Shown: positions 8,672 through 18,243, numbered from the stretch's first letter. The stretch: DNA of 64,000 nt from MFD00082-c5 sp963697995 (GCA_963697995.1 OY969110.1:1612001-1676000); one strand, 5' to 3'. Translations and numbers: made by a program. The notes: a model not told the origin generated them from the sequence alone.

Positions 8672-11026
8672 TTAAAAACGTCCTCCCATCTGGATGAAGA
8701 AGTTCTTCCTATCTGTGGCGTTTCTTGCGTTAAAGGTAGCTCCATAACCCAATGTCACAGGCGCTCCAAGCGCTGGAACTAAAACTCTTGTACCGATACC
8801 GGCAGATTGGTAAAGGCGACCAAAAGTCCACGTTCTATCGGAAAGGGTACCAGCATCATAGAAAAGAAAAACGTCGATATAGGGGTTGATAAAGTGATTG
8901 TATTCAATGCTGTAAATTTGGGTTGAAATACCCCCCTTAGGAGAGTTTTTGTTTGGGCAGTCGCAATCTCTAAATTGGGGTCCAAGGGCGTAGTCGCGGT
9001 AACCCCTAATTGCGGTTTCTCCTCCAAGGAAGAATCTTTCGTCGACAGGGATTCCAAGAATAGTGCTTGTCTCTCCCAAAGGTTGTAAAAATCTTGCATC
9101 TAATCTAAAGCGCATCACTCCACGAGGGTTGATTTTTAGATACCAGGAGTTTAAATATGCAATACTAAAAAAGTTCACATCGCCGCCAAAACCTGCCAGT
9201 TCCCCTTCGAGTCTCGATCTTAACCCATTGTTTGGTTTAACGGGATGATCGGTTGAGTCGTAGACAAAATTTAAACCAACAGCTGACGTTACGTTTTGAA
9301 TTCCAGCTGCATTTATTAACTCTTCAGACTTACAATCCCCATACGGTTTCATATTAGAAAATTGTAGACGCCAGTGCCAGCCCCTTCTAAAGAAAGGATT
9401 CACTTGGTAGGCTCCGTGAAACCTTAAGACGTAAGTATCTAGATCATAAGTGTTTGAGATGTAGCGGTTGTTTGTACTCTCCAAGTTGAAACCAATGCTC
9501 CAAGGGGTATCCATAAAGTAGGGTTTCACCCAGTTTAGGCTATAGTTACGGCTTTTAGTTCCTATAGAGGCTTTAAAATCGGCAAACTCCCCGCCTCCTC
9601 GAAGGGCAGAGAATCCATATTTTGAGAAAGAATGGATACCATTAATGTTGAAATTTCTTTCAGTAATGGTAATCCCCCCAGCGACGCTTTCAACGCTGCT
9701 TAGGGCTCCAAAAAGATTAAAACTTCCAGTGCACATCTCCTCGACTTCGATGTGAACATCGCGATAGTTATCTCCAAGACCGCAAGGGCCATCTGATTTT
9801 ACCGCATAAACGTTGACATTTTTGAAATAGCCGATATTTTGGAGTCTCTGTTCAGTCAGTTTCAGTTTTTGGGTGTTGAAAGTTTCTCCTGGAATGAGAA
9901 GTGTTTCGTGCAGGATAACGCTTGTAAGGGTGGAGCTGTTGCCAAAAACTTTAACTAAACCAACACAATAACTCTCCCCCTCTTCAATTCGGTATTTCAC
10001 ATTGTAGGTGAGTTTTTCGTAGTCGAGATTTAAGTCAAAGTCGACGAGAGTGTCGACATACCCTTTCTTTCCATACGCATCCATTAAGGCTCTTGCCGAT
10101 TCTCTCGCCTTTTCAGAGGAGTAGCGGTCCCCTTCTTTGATAAGGAGATTTTTTTTAAGCTCCTCTTCTGTAAACAGTTTTTGCCCTTCGATTGAGATCT
10201 CTCCGAATCGATAAGGCTCTCCCTTATCAGCGATAATATCGAGCTCGATGCTTTTATTTTTTTTGGTTTCTTTTACCACGATTTTGACTTGAGCATCGGC
10301 GTAACCTTGATCTTGCAGGTAGGTTAAAATGGTGAACTCATCTTGTCTAATCGCTTCTTCGTTATAGAGCCCTTCCCCTGACATCCAACTTGTGAGGAGG
10401 TTGTACTCTTTTGTATAAATTTTTTCTAAAAGATCATTTTGCTCTTGAGGGGTAAAATTGATCAAATTGATATTTTTTATGTAACCTGAACGCCCTTCAT
10501 TGATGAGAATTTCAATATCGACTTCGTTTGACTTAGGGTCAGGGATAACGCGGTAATCAAGTGTCGCTTCAAAAAAACCTTGTTTGACGTAGTAAGCTTT
10601 TAATTTATGGAAAGCGATATTAAAGTTTTTTCGATCATAGGTCGACAGAAGAGGGATATCGAGTTCACTTTGAAGTGATTTAGAGGTTTGTTTCTCATTG
10701 CCGCAATATTTTATCGATCGAATGATCGGTTTTGGGAAGACTTTGAGGTGTAAAATAAGTCCATCATCTGTTTGTTCAATCGAGGGGTCGACGTAGTCGT
10801 AATCTTGAGCGAGCGTTTTCAAGTCGCTATCAAACTCGTACTGGGAGAATTGTCCTCCCTCTTTCGTTTTTATCTTCGACAAAATTCTCGTTTGTTCGCC
10901 AGTGAGAGTGGCAGGGGTATTAACGAGCTCAATTGCGATTTTTGTCACAATTTGGTTGTCGTACTGAGATCCGTGGGTAAAAAAAGGGATCAAGAGGAGT
11001 GTCAGGGCTAGTGTAAAAAAACGCAT
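8672..11026 (-). CDS. bamA: Outer membrane assembly factor BamA (Omp85)
   Basis: I chose ATG 11026, not GTG 11053, because AGGA lies 5 bp upstream and the product (784 residues) then starts with a signal peptide (MRFFTLALTLLLIPFFTHGS). The N-terminal half contains POTRA domains (for example YGKKGYVDTLVDFDLNL and the GETFNTQKLKLTEQRLQNIGYF unit). The C-terminal half is a 16-strand-type barrel with the conserved FFLGGETAIRGYRDYALGP loop (family VRGF/Y region) and terminal aromatic residue F. It inserts beta-barrel proteins into the outer membrane. Neighbouring skp supplies unfolded clients. Confidence 0.95.
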   Translation of the reverse strand: MRFFTLALTLLLIPFFTHGSQYDNQIVTKIAIELVNTPATLTGEQTRILSKIKTKEGGQFSQYEFDSDLKTLAQDYDYVDPSIEQTDDGLILHLKVFPKPIIRSIKYCGNEKQTSKSLQSELDIPLLSTYDRKNFNIAFHKLKAYYVKQGFFEATLDYRVIPDPKSNEVDIEILINEGRSGYIKNINLINFTPQEQNDLLEKIYTKEYNLLTSWMSGEGLYNEEAIRQDEFTILTYLQDQGYADAQVKIVVKETKKNKSIELDIIADKGEPYRFGEISIEGQKLFTEEELKKNLLIKEGDRYSSEKARESARALMDAYGKKGYVDTLVDFDLNLDYEKLTYNVKYRIEEGESYCVGLVKVFGNSSTLTSVILHETLLIPGETFNTQKLKLTEQRLQNIGYFKNVNVYAVKSDGPCGLGDNYRDVHIEVEEMCTGSFNLFGALSSVESVAGGITITERNFNINGIHSFSKYGFSALRGGGEFADFKASIGTKSRNYSLNWVKPYFMDTPWSIGFNLESTNNRYISNTYDLDTYVLRFHGAYQVNPFFRRGWHWRLQFSNMKPYGDCKSEELINAAGIQNVTSAVGLNFVYDSTDHPVKPNNGLRSRLEGELAGFGGDVNFFSIAYLNSWYLKINPRGVMRFRLDARFLQPLGETSTILGIPVDERFFLGGETAIRGYRDYALGPQFRDCDCPNKNSPKGGISTQIYSIEYNHFINPYIDVFLFYDAGTLSDRTWTFGRLYQSAGIGTRVLVPALGAPVTLGYGATFNARNATDRKNFFIQMGGRF

Positions 11027-11088
11027 TGAGTTCCTATGATTATTCAAGTCCACTAAGAATAGGGGATCACTGTAAAAAATGCAAGGGG

Positions 11089-11682
11089 CTAAAATCTTTC
11101 CTTAGAGGAGAGGGCTCTTGCAAGAGTGCCACCATCGATATAGTCGAGGGAGCTACCAAGAGGTAGGCCAAAAGCTAGCCGGTAATAGTTTAGGTTAAAA
11201 GGTTTAAGCTCCTCTTTGAGAAAAAGGGCTGTTGTATCTCCTTCAAGAGTTGAATCTAGGGCTACGATGAGCTCTTTGACTCCTTTTTGAATCCGCTTTT
11301 TTAAGTTATTTAAAGAAAGCGTTTCAGGTCCCATCCCATCTAAGGGTGAAATAACGCCACCTAAAACGTGATAGGGGCCTTTAAAGACTCTAGTTCTCTC
11401 GATTGGAAAAATATCTTTTGTGAAGGCGACAACGCAAAGAGTGCCCATCTCTTCTTCAAATCGTTTGCAAGAGAAGCACTCTTTCTCGACAAGGCAGCCA
11501 CACTCATCGCATGTTTTGATAAATTGGGGGATAGCGGCAATGGTTTGGCCTATTTCCTTAAGCTCATGGGGATCCCAGGTGAGGAGGTCAAAAGCGAACC
11601 TTTCAGCACTTTTTGATCCGACGCCGGGCAATTTTTTTAAGTGTTCAATCACTTTCAAGAGGTGTTCAGGGTAGTTTGCCAT
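11089..11682 (-). CDS. recR: Recombination mediator RecR
   Basis: The 197-residue protein has the full RecR layout: an N-terminal helix-hairpin-helix (LKKLPGVGSKSAERFAF), a four-cysteine zinc finger (C58, C61, C69, C72), and a Toprim domain (LIVALDSTLEGDTTALFL). The C terminus has the Walker B-like region with LPLGSSLDYIDGGTLARAL. It helps RecA load on SSB-coated gaps, with RecF/RecO. It is transcribed divergently from the HECT-like gene, with about 120 bp between them for both promoters. Confidence 0.94.
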   Translation of the reverse strand: MANYPEHLLKVIEHLKKLPGVGSKSAERFAFDLLTWDPHELKEIGQTIAAIPQFIKTCDECGCLVEKECFSCKRFEEEMGTLCVVAFTKDIFPIERTRVFKGPYHVLGGVISPLDGMGPETLSLNNLKKRIQKGVKELIVALDSTLEGDTTALFLKEELKPFNLNYYRLAFGLPLGSSLDYIDGGTLARALSSKERF

Positions 11683-11805
11683 AAGGTTAAATACTACACT
11701 TTTTCAGGTCTATTGATCAACCTAGAAAATCATTGAAGGATTCTTTCTTTCTTGAAAAGTTACCGCCCTTTCATTTAGAATCGGCGCAAAAAATAAGGTT
11801 TGACT

Positions 11806-13569
11806 ATGCAAGTCGGTTTTTACGAAGGGATTACCCAAATTCATCAGCAGTTTCAGGTCACCCCAACTCCCCCTTCGCTTGTTGAAGAGAGGGTAAATGG
11901 TCTAAGAGGTTATATCGGGTCTAATTCTTTGAACAAAAAAAAGGAAGAGACGAGCCTTGCTAAAGTACGATTTAATGGGGTGTGGAAAGATGTTTCAAAG
12001 CAGGAGTTGTTTGAATTAGCTCATAAATGGGAATCTGTTGATTGCAGAAATGTTCCATTTGTAGACAATGGTGAAATTCAAAATTTTATCGCCCGTTGCA
12101 TAAAACTTAAAGAATTCAAAATCAAATCTGATAAGTTGATCGAATTGACAAATTTGCCTAATACCTTAGAGAAATTGGATTGTAGTAGTTGTAATTCATT
12201 AAATAATCTATCCCTCCAAAATTTATCAGCTTTAAAATCAATTTTTTGTCAAAAAAACTCTTCTTTGAAGAGACTGAAACTAAAAAATTTGGAGAGACTA
12301 GAAACGGTTAATTTTTCCCGTTGCTCCTCGTTAACCGAGGTGACTTTCGTAAATTTACCCCATTTAGTTAATCTTTCTTTTAGCTATTGTATTTTGCTAG
12401 AAGAACTTCCTTTAAATGATTTAACAACACTTCAAAAAGTTGAGTTTCGTGGTTGTACCCAGCTTGAACTTGTTGGATCGGCAAGATTACCCCATTGCAA
12501 TTATTTAGATTTTAGGGATTGTCCTGCTTTATTGGATGTTCCTGAATGGCCTGTTTTGTGCACAGTTTTTACCGACAGAGTTGATGAATTCATTACTTAT
12601 ACCGTAGATCCTGATGAGTTAAATAATGACCCATTAGAAGTGCTATGCTCTTTAGGAAGACCCCTTCTAAATAATCGAATCATGCCAAATATTGCCTTTC
12701 GCAATCAGCTTGGAGTTGATGCGGGTGGGCTAAAAAGGCAGCTCGTGACAACTCTCATGAATAAAATTTTTACCAAGGAATTTGGACTCCCATTAATAGA
12801 TGACGAAAATAATCCAAACTTTGGCTTACCATTGATCACCAATCCTATAACCGAAAAGCAAGCGATGGCATTTAGAACAATTGGCGCTCTTATCGGTTTG
12901 GCAGCGATTGGGTCACAACCTCTTGGAGAGTGTCTAAATGCGATGTTCTACGCAGCCCTACTTTCGTTGAGTCGTAACGAGGTCAATTCAGTTGTTATAG
13001 GTGAGCCATTGTCAGAAATCTTAAAAACAAAGATTTATTTATCTATAAACCCTGACAAAATAGATGAGCTGACGGAAGGGGAGCTTGATGATAATCAATC
13101 ATTATACCCAGTCGCTCTTGCGGCTAAAGAATTTAAAAATATAGTAGGGGACAAACGTTTCGAAGAGTACCGAAATAGTTCTCTCAACAATTTTATCCTT
13201 AGAGTAGAAGGAAAAAAGGTGATTTGGGAAAATTTCTTGGAAGCTGTGATGTTTGATGGTGACCAGGAAGATGTGACCAAGGGATATTTTCAAAGTTTTT
13301 TTGAGGAGTATAAGGGGACTGAAAAATTAGCAGATATGATCGAATTATTCACTGGTAGTCGTGCATTCAAAATTTGTGTCGAAAATGATCAGCAAAAATT
13401 AGTTAATATCCATATTTGTGTTAAAAACGATAAAGATAAAGAACATTTATTTGTTATTAATACATGTCTGCAAATAGTCACTATTCCGAGGTATCACAGT
13501 TATCAAACTTTTAAGGATAAATTTTTCAAGACATTTTGGGGTACAGAGCGCAGATTTGATCTAGCGTAA
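11806..13569 (+). CDS. LRR-HECT protein, predicted secreted E3 ubiquitin ligase effector
   Basis: ATG 11806 is preferred over TTG 11800 because AAGG lies 7 bp upstream, giving 587 residues. Residues about 119-245 form irregular 22-23-residue leucine-rich repeats with a conserved Cys (SSCNSLNNLSLQNLSALKS and VNLPHLVNLSFSYCILLEEL). From about residue 290 the sequence follows a HECT ligase. The N-lobe signature FRNQLGVDAGGLKRQL is seen (GVDAGG at 303-308). The C-lobe catalytic segment is INTCLQIVTIPRYHSY, with the predicted catalytic Cys at 554 (codon 13465-13467), matching the family pattern HTCFN.L.LP.Y.S. HECT enzymes form a thioester with ubiquitin. Bacteria lack ubiquitin, so host targeting is inferred. 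The gene is inserted between recR and fabH, which are adjacent in Chlamydia. Confidence 0.8.
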   Translation: MQVGFYEGITQIHQQFQVTPTPPSLVEERVNGLRGYIGSNSLNKKKEETSLAKVRFNGVWKDVSKQELFELAHKWESVDCRNVPFVDNGEIQNFIARCIKLKEFKIKSDKLIELTNLPNTLEKLDCSSCNSLNNLSLQNLSALKSIFCQKNSSLKRLKLKNLERLETVNFSRCSSLTEVTFVNLPHLVNLSFSYCILLEELPLNDLTTLQKVEFRGCTQLELVGSARLPHCNYLDFRDCPALLDVPEWPVLCTVFTDRVDEFITYTVDPDELNNDPLEVLCSLGRPLLNNRIMPNIAFRNQLGVDAGGLKRQLVTTLMNKIFTKEFGLPLIDDENNPNFGLPLITNPITEKQAMAFRTIGALIGLAAIGSQPLGECLNAMFYAALLSLSRNEVNSVVIGEPLSEILKTKIYLSINPDKIDELTEGELDDNQSLYPVALAAKEFKNIVGDKRFEEYRNSSLNNFILRVEGKKVIWENFLEAVMFDGDQEDVTKGYFQSFFEEYKGTEKLADMIELFTGSRAFKICVENDQQKLVNIHICVKNDKDKEHLFVINTCLQIVTIPRYHSYQTFKDKFFKTFWGTERRFDLA

Positions 13570-13655
13570 AATATTAAAAAGAGAATTCGGTTTGTCGTCT
13601 TTCTTTTTAACTTAACTTTTGTTATGCTTCTTTTAAAATTTTAGGAGTGTCCTTT

Positions 13656-14630
13656 TTGAGTCAGTTGCAAGCGAGAATCGTGGGGATTGGGTCTTATCTG
13701 CCTGATAGGATTTTGACCAATGAAGATCTTGAGAAAATGGTCGAGACCTCAGATGAGTGGATTGTCACAAGGACCGGCATGAAAGAGCGCAGGATCGCAA
13801 CAGAGGCGCAAGCTGCATCCGATCTTGGGGTTGAAGCGGCAAAAAGAGCCTTGCAAGATGCAAATATTTCAGTCGATAAGATCGATTATATTTTAGTGGC
13901 CACTATGACCCCAGACACAGTCACCCCATCAACTGCTGCACTCATTCAGCACAAGCTTTCAGCAAATGAAATTCCAGCACTTGACACCTCATCTGCCTGC
14001 ACAGGTTTTCTCTACACCCTAAATATGGCAAAGGCCTTAGTTGAAAGTGGTCTTTACCAAAATGTTTTAGTTGTCGCAACCGAAAAAATGTCTTCGGTGA
14101 TCGATTATCGGGATCGGGCGACTTGCGTCCTTTTTGGCGATGGGGCGGCAGCTGTCATTGTGTCGGCTGAGGGCCCAGGACTTCTTATCGGAGACGGGAT
14201 CTTAGGGACCGATGGTTCCTTAGGTCACCTCATGAATCTGCCCACCTGTAATACCGAAGAGAGGGGGTATTTGCAGATGGAGGGGAAAGAGGTGTTTAAA
14301 CATGCTGTGAGACGGATGAGTTTCTATGCAAAAGCGTGTCTTGAGAAGGCTCATCTTACCATTGATCAGGTTCGCTGGATTATTCCACACCAGGCGAATC
14401 TCCGCATCATTTCAGCGATCGCAAAATCGCTGGAGATTGATGAAAATCTCTGTTACAAAACAGTGCACAAATATGGGAACACATCAGCCTCAAGCATCGG
14501 GATTGCCCTCGATGAGCTTTTAAGGGAATCTCCTTTGGAGCAGGGGGACCATCTTCTTCTTCTTGCCTTTGGGGGTGGCCTGACTTTTGGGGCTACACTT
14601 CTCTCTTATTCAAAAATTAATAATCAATGA
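13656..14630 (+). CDS. fabH: 3-oxoacyl-ACP synthase III (KAS III)
   Basis: The enzyme condenses acetyl-CoA with malonyl-ACP to start fatty-acid synthesis. The Cys-His-Asn triad is visible in TSSACTGFLY (about C115), IPHQANLRI (about H245) and GNTSASSIG (about N275). I chose TTG 13656 because AGGAG lies 8 bp upstream; the in-frame GTG 13647 overlaps that ribosome site. The product is 324 residues, standard for the family. In Chlamydia fabH and fabD are adjacent. Here they are separated by an effector-like gene and a decayed duplication that contains a piece of this fabH. Confidence 0.94.
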   Translation: MSQLQARIVGIGSYLPDRILTNEDLEKMVETSDEWIVTRTGMKERRIATEAQAASDLGVEAAKRALQDANISVDKIDYILVATMTPDTVTPSTAALIQHKLSANEIPALDTSSACTGFLYTLNMAKALVESGLYQNVLVVATEKMSSVIDYRDRATCVLFGDGAAAVIVSAEGPGLLIGDGILGTDGSLGHLMNLPTCNTEERGYLQMEGKEVFKHAVRRMSFYAKACLEKAHLTIDQVRWIIPHQANLRIISAIAKSLEIDENLCYKTVHKYGNTSASSIGIALDELLRESPLEQGDHLLLLAFGGGLTFGATLLSYSKINNQ

Positions 14631-14673
14631 AATCGTCAAGTATTGTATAATCACTAGATACAAGGAGGGGGAT

Positions 14674-16128
14674 ATGGAAGGGGTTGCATCAACACCAAGT
14701 GAAGAGTCTAATGTCACACCAAATCTAGAGAGGGAAAGCCGTGCTGCCGTAAAAATTCAAGCCCTTGTCAGGGGCGTATTTGCAAGGCAAGCAGTTTTAC
14801 CAAGACACATAGGATTTAAGGACTACGCTCCCCTAGTTAAAAATGTAGAGGGAATGAGAAAAAACAGCGCAGGTAAAACAGCTGTCTATTTTCCAAGTGA
14901 GATGAACGAAATTATCTTAAAAAAGTCGGGCAAATCGGAATCTAAAGTTCGTTTCCATCAAATGCAAGAGGTCCGTACTGTTTTACGACGTCAAGGAGCT
15001 TCCCATCTTGTTATACCAAAAGCTGTACGCTTTGGTGAGTTCTTAGTCGAAATGAGATTGCCTATCGAATCCAACACCTATCACAACATGTGCCTTTATC
15101 AATCCGATCCCCAACTTTTCGATGAGGTTGTTAAAGAGTTAGTCGCTATGTCTAAAGAAGTTTATTTATCAGACGTAGTAAGTAATCAACTTCATCCAAG
15201 TAATAATATCGTTGGGAATACGGTGAGATATGACAATTTACCCCTTTTTGTTGTAGAAGAAAACGGAAAAAGGGAGGGTAAAATTGGCTTAATTGATTTA
15301 GAACATGCGGTAATTTTAGCAAATAAAATGAATGAGCTTAAGTTGAATCCAGAAAGATTGAATTTTGAACTCATGTGCAAAGGGGTAGCGACTGTCGAAG
15401 AGTTAATTGAGAGAGATAAGTATGCTGGATTTGTAACTCTGGCAAGGATTTTCCCTTATCATAAAGACATGATCATAGTAGCTGCAGCTCCATTGCCATT
15501 GCCGGTGGTGGATTCCCTAAAGATGCAGGCGGCAATGGGGGAGAAGTACTATCAAAAAATGATTGTCGATCATGTCAATTATATAGAAAGGAAGGGGGTT
15601 TCTTTCGAGTTGACGCAACCCTTAGACTCTTTGTCTGCTGAAAGGGAGGCGGAAATTGCCAAATGCGTTAAAGAAGAGCTTCTTGCTCTTGATCGGGGGG
15701 AAAATCCTATTTTTTTAAGGCAGAATCTCCCATTGAAATTTGAAGGGGGAGGTTTTCTAAAGGGGGATAAAGAGGCAGCAGCCGAGGCGCTTGCAGCACC
15801 TTTGACGAAGGAGATTTTGTCTCGCATTAGAAAAACAATCCAAAAAACTCAAAATGAGGCTTTTAATCATTTAGGGAAAAATATGAGTTCCATGACCGAT
15901 TTATTGAATACTCGTTCATTATGTTTTCAACGATACGAAATAGATAGTGGTATCTTGTTTAATGATCGCTTTAAGGAATCGATATCTGGAAATTCCGATT
16001 TCAGCAGGGAGATTGAAGAACAACTTGCTCATCGGGTCATTGAGGAATTAGTCAAGGGTGGTGAGTTTTTTGACTATGATCCTGGTTATAATACTAGCAG
16101 CTATATGTTATGTTGGCTTAGGTTTTAA
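14674..16128 (+). CDS. IQ-motif-containing hypothetical protein, effector candidate
   Basis: ATG 14674 follows an AAGGAGGGG site and a TATAAT at 14646-14651, giving 484 residues. Near residue 26 is VKIQALVRGVFAR, an exact match to the IQ calmodulin-binding consensus IQxxxRGxxxR of eukaryotic proteins. The middle region (KIGLIDLEHA near residue 215) is faintly reminiscent of the DFG segment of kinase-like folds, but other kinase motifs are not clear, so I do not assign activity. The C-terminal third is charged and helical. There is no signal peptide or membrane span. Its position between two fatty-acid genes and a broken copy downstream suggest an acquired and locally duplicated gene. Confidence 0.6.
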   Translation: MEGVASTPSEESNVTPNLERESRAAVKIQALVRGVFARQAVLPRHIGFKDYAPLVKNVEGMRKNSAGKTAVYFPSEMNEIILKKSGKSESKVRFHQMQEVRTVLRRQGASHLVIPKAVRFGEFLVEMRLPIESNTYHNMCLYQSDPQLFDEVVKELVAMSKEVYLSDVVSNQLHPSNNIVGNTVRYDNLPLFVVEENGKREGKIGLIDLEHAVILANKMNELKLNPERLNFELMCKGVATVEELIERDKYAGFVTLARIFPYHKDMIIVAAAPLPLPVVDSLKMQAAMGEKYYQKMIVDHVNYIERKGVSFELTQPLDSLSAEREAEIAKCVKEELLALDRGENPIFLRQNLPLKFEGGGFLKGDKEAAAEALAAPLTKEILSRIRKTIQKTQNEAFNHLGKNMSSMTDLLNTRSLCFQRYEIDSGILFNDRFKESISGNSDFSREIEEQLAHRVIEELVKGGEFFDYDPGYNTSSYMLCWLRF

Positions 16129-16189
16129 GAATTAACATGAATTACATATCTTTTTGATGTATTAATAATCTGATAAACTGTCTATTATT

Positions 16190-16470
16190 GTATAATTCTT
16201 AGATAAAAGGGTTATGGAAGAGGTTCCGGGGAGCTAATGCCACACCAAATCTAGAGAGGGAAGATGGTGCTTCGGAATGGAATGAATTTGTAACAACCAC
16301 TTCAAATCGGGAAGTGTTCATCGGATGATTGAGGAATTAATCAATGGGGGCGGTGACTACGATCCTGGTTATAACACTTCAGGTGATAAACTTTGTTGGC
16401 TTATGTTTTAAGCTGCAACCACAAGAATCCCTTGAAATTGATGAAAATCTCTGTTATAAAATTAGACTTC
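16190..16470 (+). pseudogene. Remnant of a duplicated IQ-gene/fabH segment
   Basis: Three pieces match nearby genes. 16190-16270 resembles 14645-14740: the TATAAT, the ATGGAA start and ACACCAAATCTAGAGAGGGAA. 16325-16411 resembles the last 90 bp of the IQ gene (GATTGAGGAATTA, GATCCTGGTTATAA, TGTTGGCTTA, stop). 16428-16461 resembles fabH codons for SLEIDENLCYK. The interior of the IQ gene is deleted and the frame is broken. This explains the 410-bp gap between the IQ gene and fabD, in which I see no intact gene. Confidence 0.7.
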
Positions 16471-16541
16471 TTCCAAAACTTGTTTTCTTGCAGAAAGTGA
16501 GCAAGTTTTTAAGACCATACGACCATTAGGGATGTCTAAAA

Positions 16542-17468
16542 GTGAAAAAAGTCGCTCTCCTATTTCCCGGCCAAGGGGCTCAGTATCCAGGCATGGGGAA
16601 AGATTTTTACGATACGTTTAGCTTGGCAAAAGAGGTTTTTGAGGAAGCTGACGATCTTCTTAAAACCCACTTGACTCGTACAATTTTTGAGGCGGATGAG
16701 GAGACCCTTAAGCAAACCAAAAACAGCCAGCTCTCCATTTTTGTCGTTAGTATGGCCATTTTAAAGGTGCTTCAAGCGGAAAGACCCGATTTAAGTCCGT
16801 TTGCCGTTTCGGGATTAAGTCTTGGCGAGTACACCGCTCTTTGCGCAAGTGGCAAACTCCCCTTTTCAGAAGTTTTAGAGCTGATCTCTTATCGAGCCGA
16901 CTATATGAACTTGGCGTGCCAAAAAGAGAGTGGTCAAATGGCTGTTATTTTGGGGCTCGAAGATGAGATTGTCAAAGAGGTTGTTAGAGAGGCTCAAATG
17001 CCCCACGATCTTTTTGCTGCAAACTTTAATATTCCTGGGCAGGTTGTGATCTCAGGCACTCAAAGAGGAATTGAAGCAGGCTGCCGTTTGGCAAAAGAGA
17101 AGGGCGCTAAAAAAATTCTTCCCTTAGCCGTTCAAGGGGCGTTTCATACGCCTCTGATGAGGGACGCTCAAGAGAGGTTGAAACCCCATATCGATAACTT
17201 AAAGTTTCGCGATACCGGTGTGAAAATCGTGATGAATGTACCCGGAGATTTTGTAGAGGGACCAGCTTCTTTGAAAGAGAATTTGAACCAGCAAATGACA
17301 AGCCCGGTTCTTTGGCACCAAGGGGTCGATGCTCTAAAGAGAAGTTGTGTGACCTGTTTTGTCGAGGTCGGGTGTGGGAAAAGTTTGTCGGGATTTAACA
17401 AACGTTTAGGACTTCAAGAACAAACGATGAGTTTTGAAAAAGTGGCTGACTTGGGAGGAGGCAATTAG
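16542..17468 (+). CDS. fabD: Malonyl-CoA:ACP transacylase
   Basis: The 308-residue enzyme loads malonyl groups onto acyl carrier protein. It opens with LLFPGQGAQYPGMG, carries the nucleophile motif GLSLGE (S93; usually GHSLGE, so the His before Ser is Leu here) and the catalytic histidine in AFHTPLM (H202). The start is GTG 16542 with TAGGGA about 10 bp upstream. Its TAG directly abuts the ATG of fabG, so the two are likely co-translated. Confidence 0.93.
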   Translation: MKKVALLFPGQGAQYPGMGKDFYDTFSLAKEVFEEADDLLKTHLTRTIFEADEETLKQTKNSQLSIFVVSMAILKVLQAERPDLSPFAVSGLSLGEYTALCASGKLPFSEVLELISYRADYMNLACQKESGQMAVILGLEDEIVKEVVREAQMPHDLFAANFNIPGQVVISGTQRGIEAGCRLAKEKGAKKILPLAVQGAFHTPLMRDAQERLKPHIDNLKFRDTGVKIVMNVPGDFVEGPASLKENLNQQMTSPVLWHQGVDALKRSCVTCFVEVGCGKSLSGFNKRLGLQEQTMSFEKVADLGGGN

Positions 17469-18194
17469 ATGAAAGTAGCGTTGGTGACCGGAGGAACTTC
17501 GGGAATTGGACGAGAAATTGTGAAGAAGTTTGTGGCTGCCGGGTATAAAGTTGTCGTGTTTGGGCAAAGCGCAGAGCGGGGAAGAGATTTAGTTCAAACT
17601 TTAGGTTCCGATGTGTGTGCCTTTTTTGGCGTCGATGTCTCCCAGTTTGAAGATGTTCAAAAAAAGATTGAGGAGGCTGAGTCGTTATTTGGGCCGATTG
17701 AGATCTTAGTCAATAATGCGGGAATCACAAGAGATGGTCTATTGATGAAAATGAGCGAGGAAAGCTTTGATGAGGTGATGGCAGTAAATGTCAAATCTTG
17801 TTATAATACGTCGCGAGTGCTTGTTCGCTCGATGATCAAGGCAAGAAGAGGCAAGATCATCAATATAAGCTCGGTTGTCGGACTAAATGGGAATGCGGGT
17901 CAAACAAATTATTGTGCTTCAAAAGCTGCCATCATTGGCTTTTCAAAAGCTTTAGCGAAGGAAGTGGCTAGTCGAGGTATTCAGGTAAATTGTGTGGCTC
18001 CAGGATTTATTAAAAGTCCAATGACAGATGAGCTTAGCGACAAGTTTAAAGAAGAAACACTTAAACAGATTCCTCTTGGACGGATGGGCGAGGCGTCGGA
18101 AGTTGCCGATTTGGTGCTTTTTCTCGCAAGTGAGAGCGCCAACTACATTACAGGGCAAGTGCTTATCGTCGATGGGGGCTTAAGTATTCATTAA
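17469..18194 (+). CDS. fabG: 3-oxoacyl-ACP reductase
   Basis: The 241-residue short-chain dehydrogenase reduces 3-oxoacyl-ACP with NADPH in each elongation cycle. The cofactor loop TGGTSGIG is at residues 7-14, NNAG at 82-85, and the catalytic Ser-Tyr-Lys set at S135, Y148 and K152 (YCASKAA). The C-terminal VDGGLSIH is typical of FabG. The gene begins at the base after the fabD stop. Confidence 0.95.
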   Translation: MKVALVTGGTSGIGREIVKKFVAAGYKVVVFGQSAERGRDLVQTLGSDVCAFFGVDVSQFEDVQKKIEEAESLFGPIEILVNNAGITRDGLLMKMSEESFDEVMAVNVKSCYNTSRVLVRSMIKARRGKIINISSVVGLNGNAGQTNYCASKAAIIGFSKALAKEVASRGIQVNCVAPGFIKSPMTDELSDKFKEETLKQIPLGRMGEASEVADLVLFLASESANYITGQVLIVDGGLSIH

Positions 18195-18243
18195 TGATCC
18201 CAAGCTAAAAAAGCTTGTTATAGATAAAAAAGGAAGGAAAAAT

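Noticed and set aside
16344..16529. 61-codon plus-strand frame before fabD
   Set aside because: It is formed from the end of the duplicated IQ gene and a fragment of fabH and has no ribosome site; I describe the region as a pseudogene remnant.
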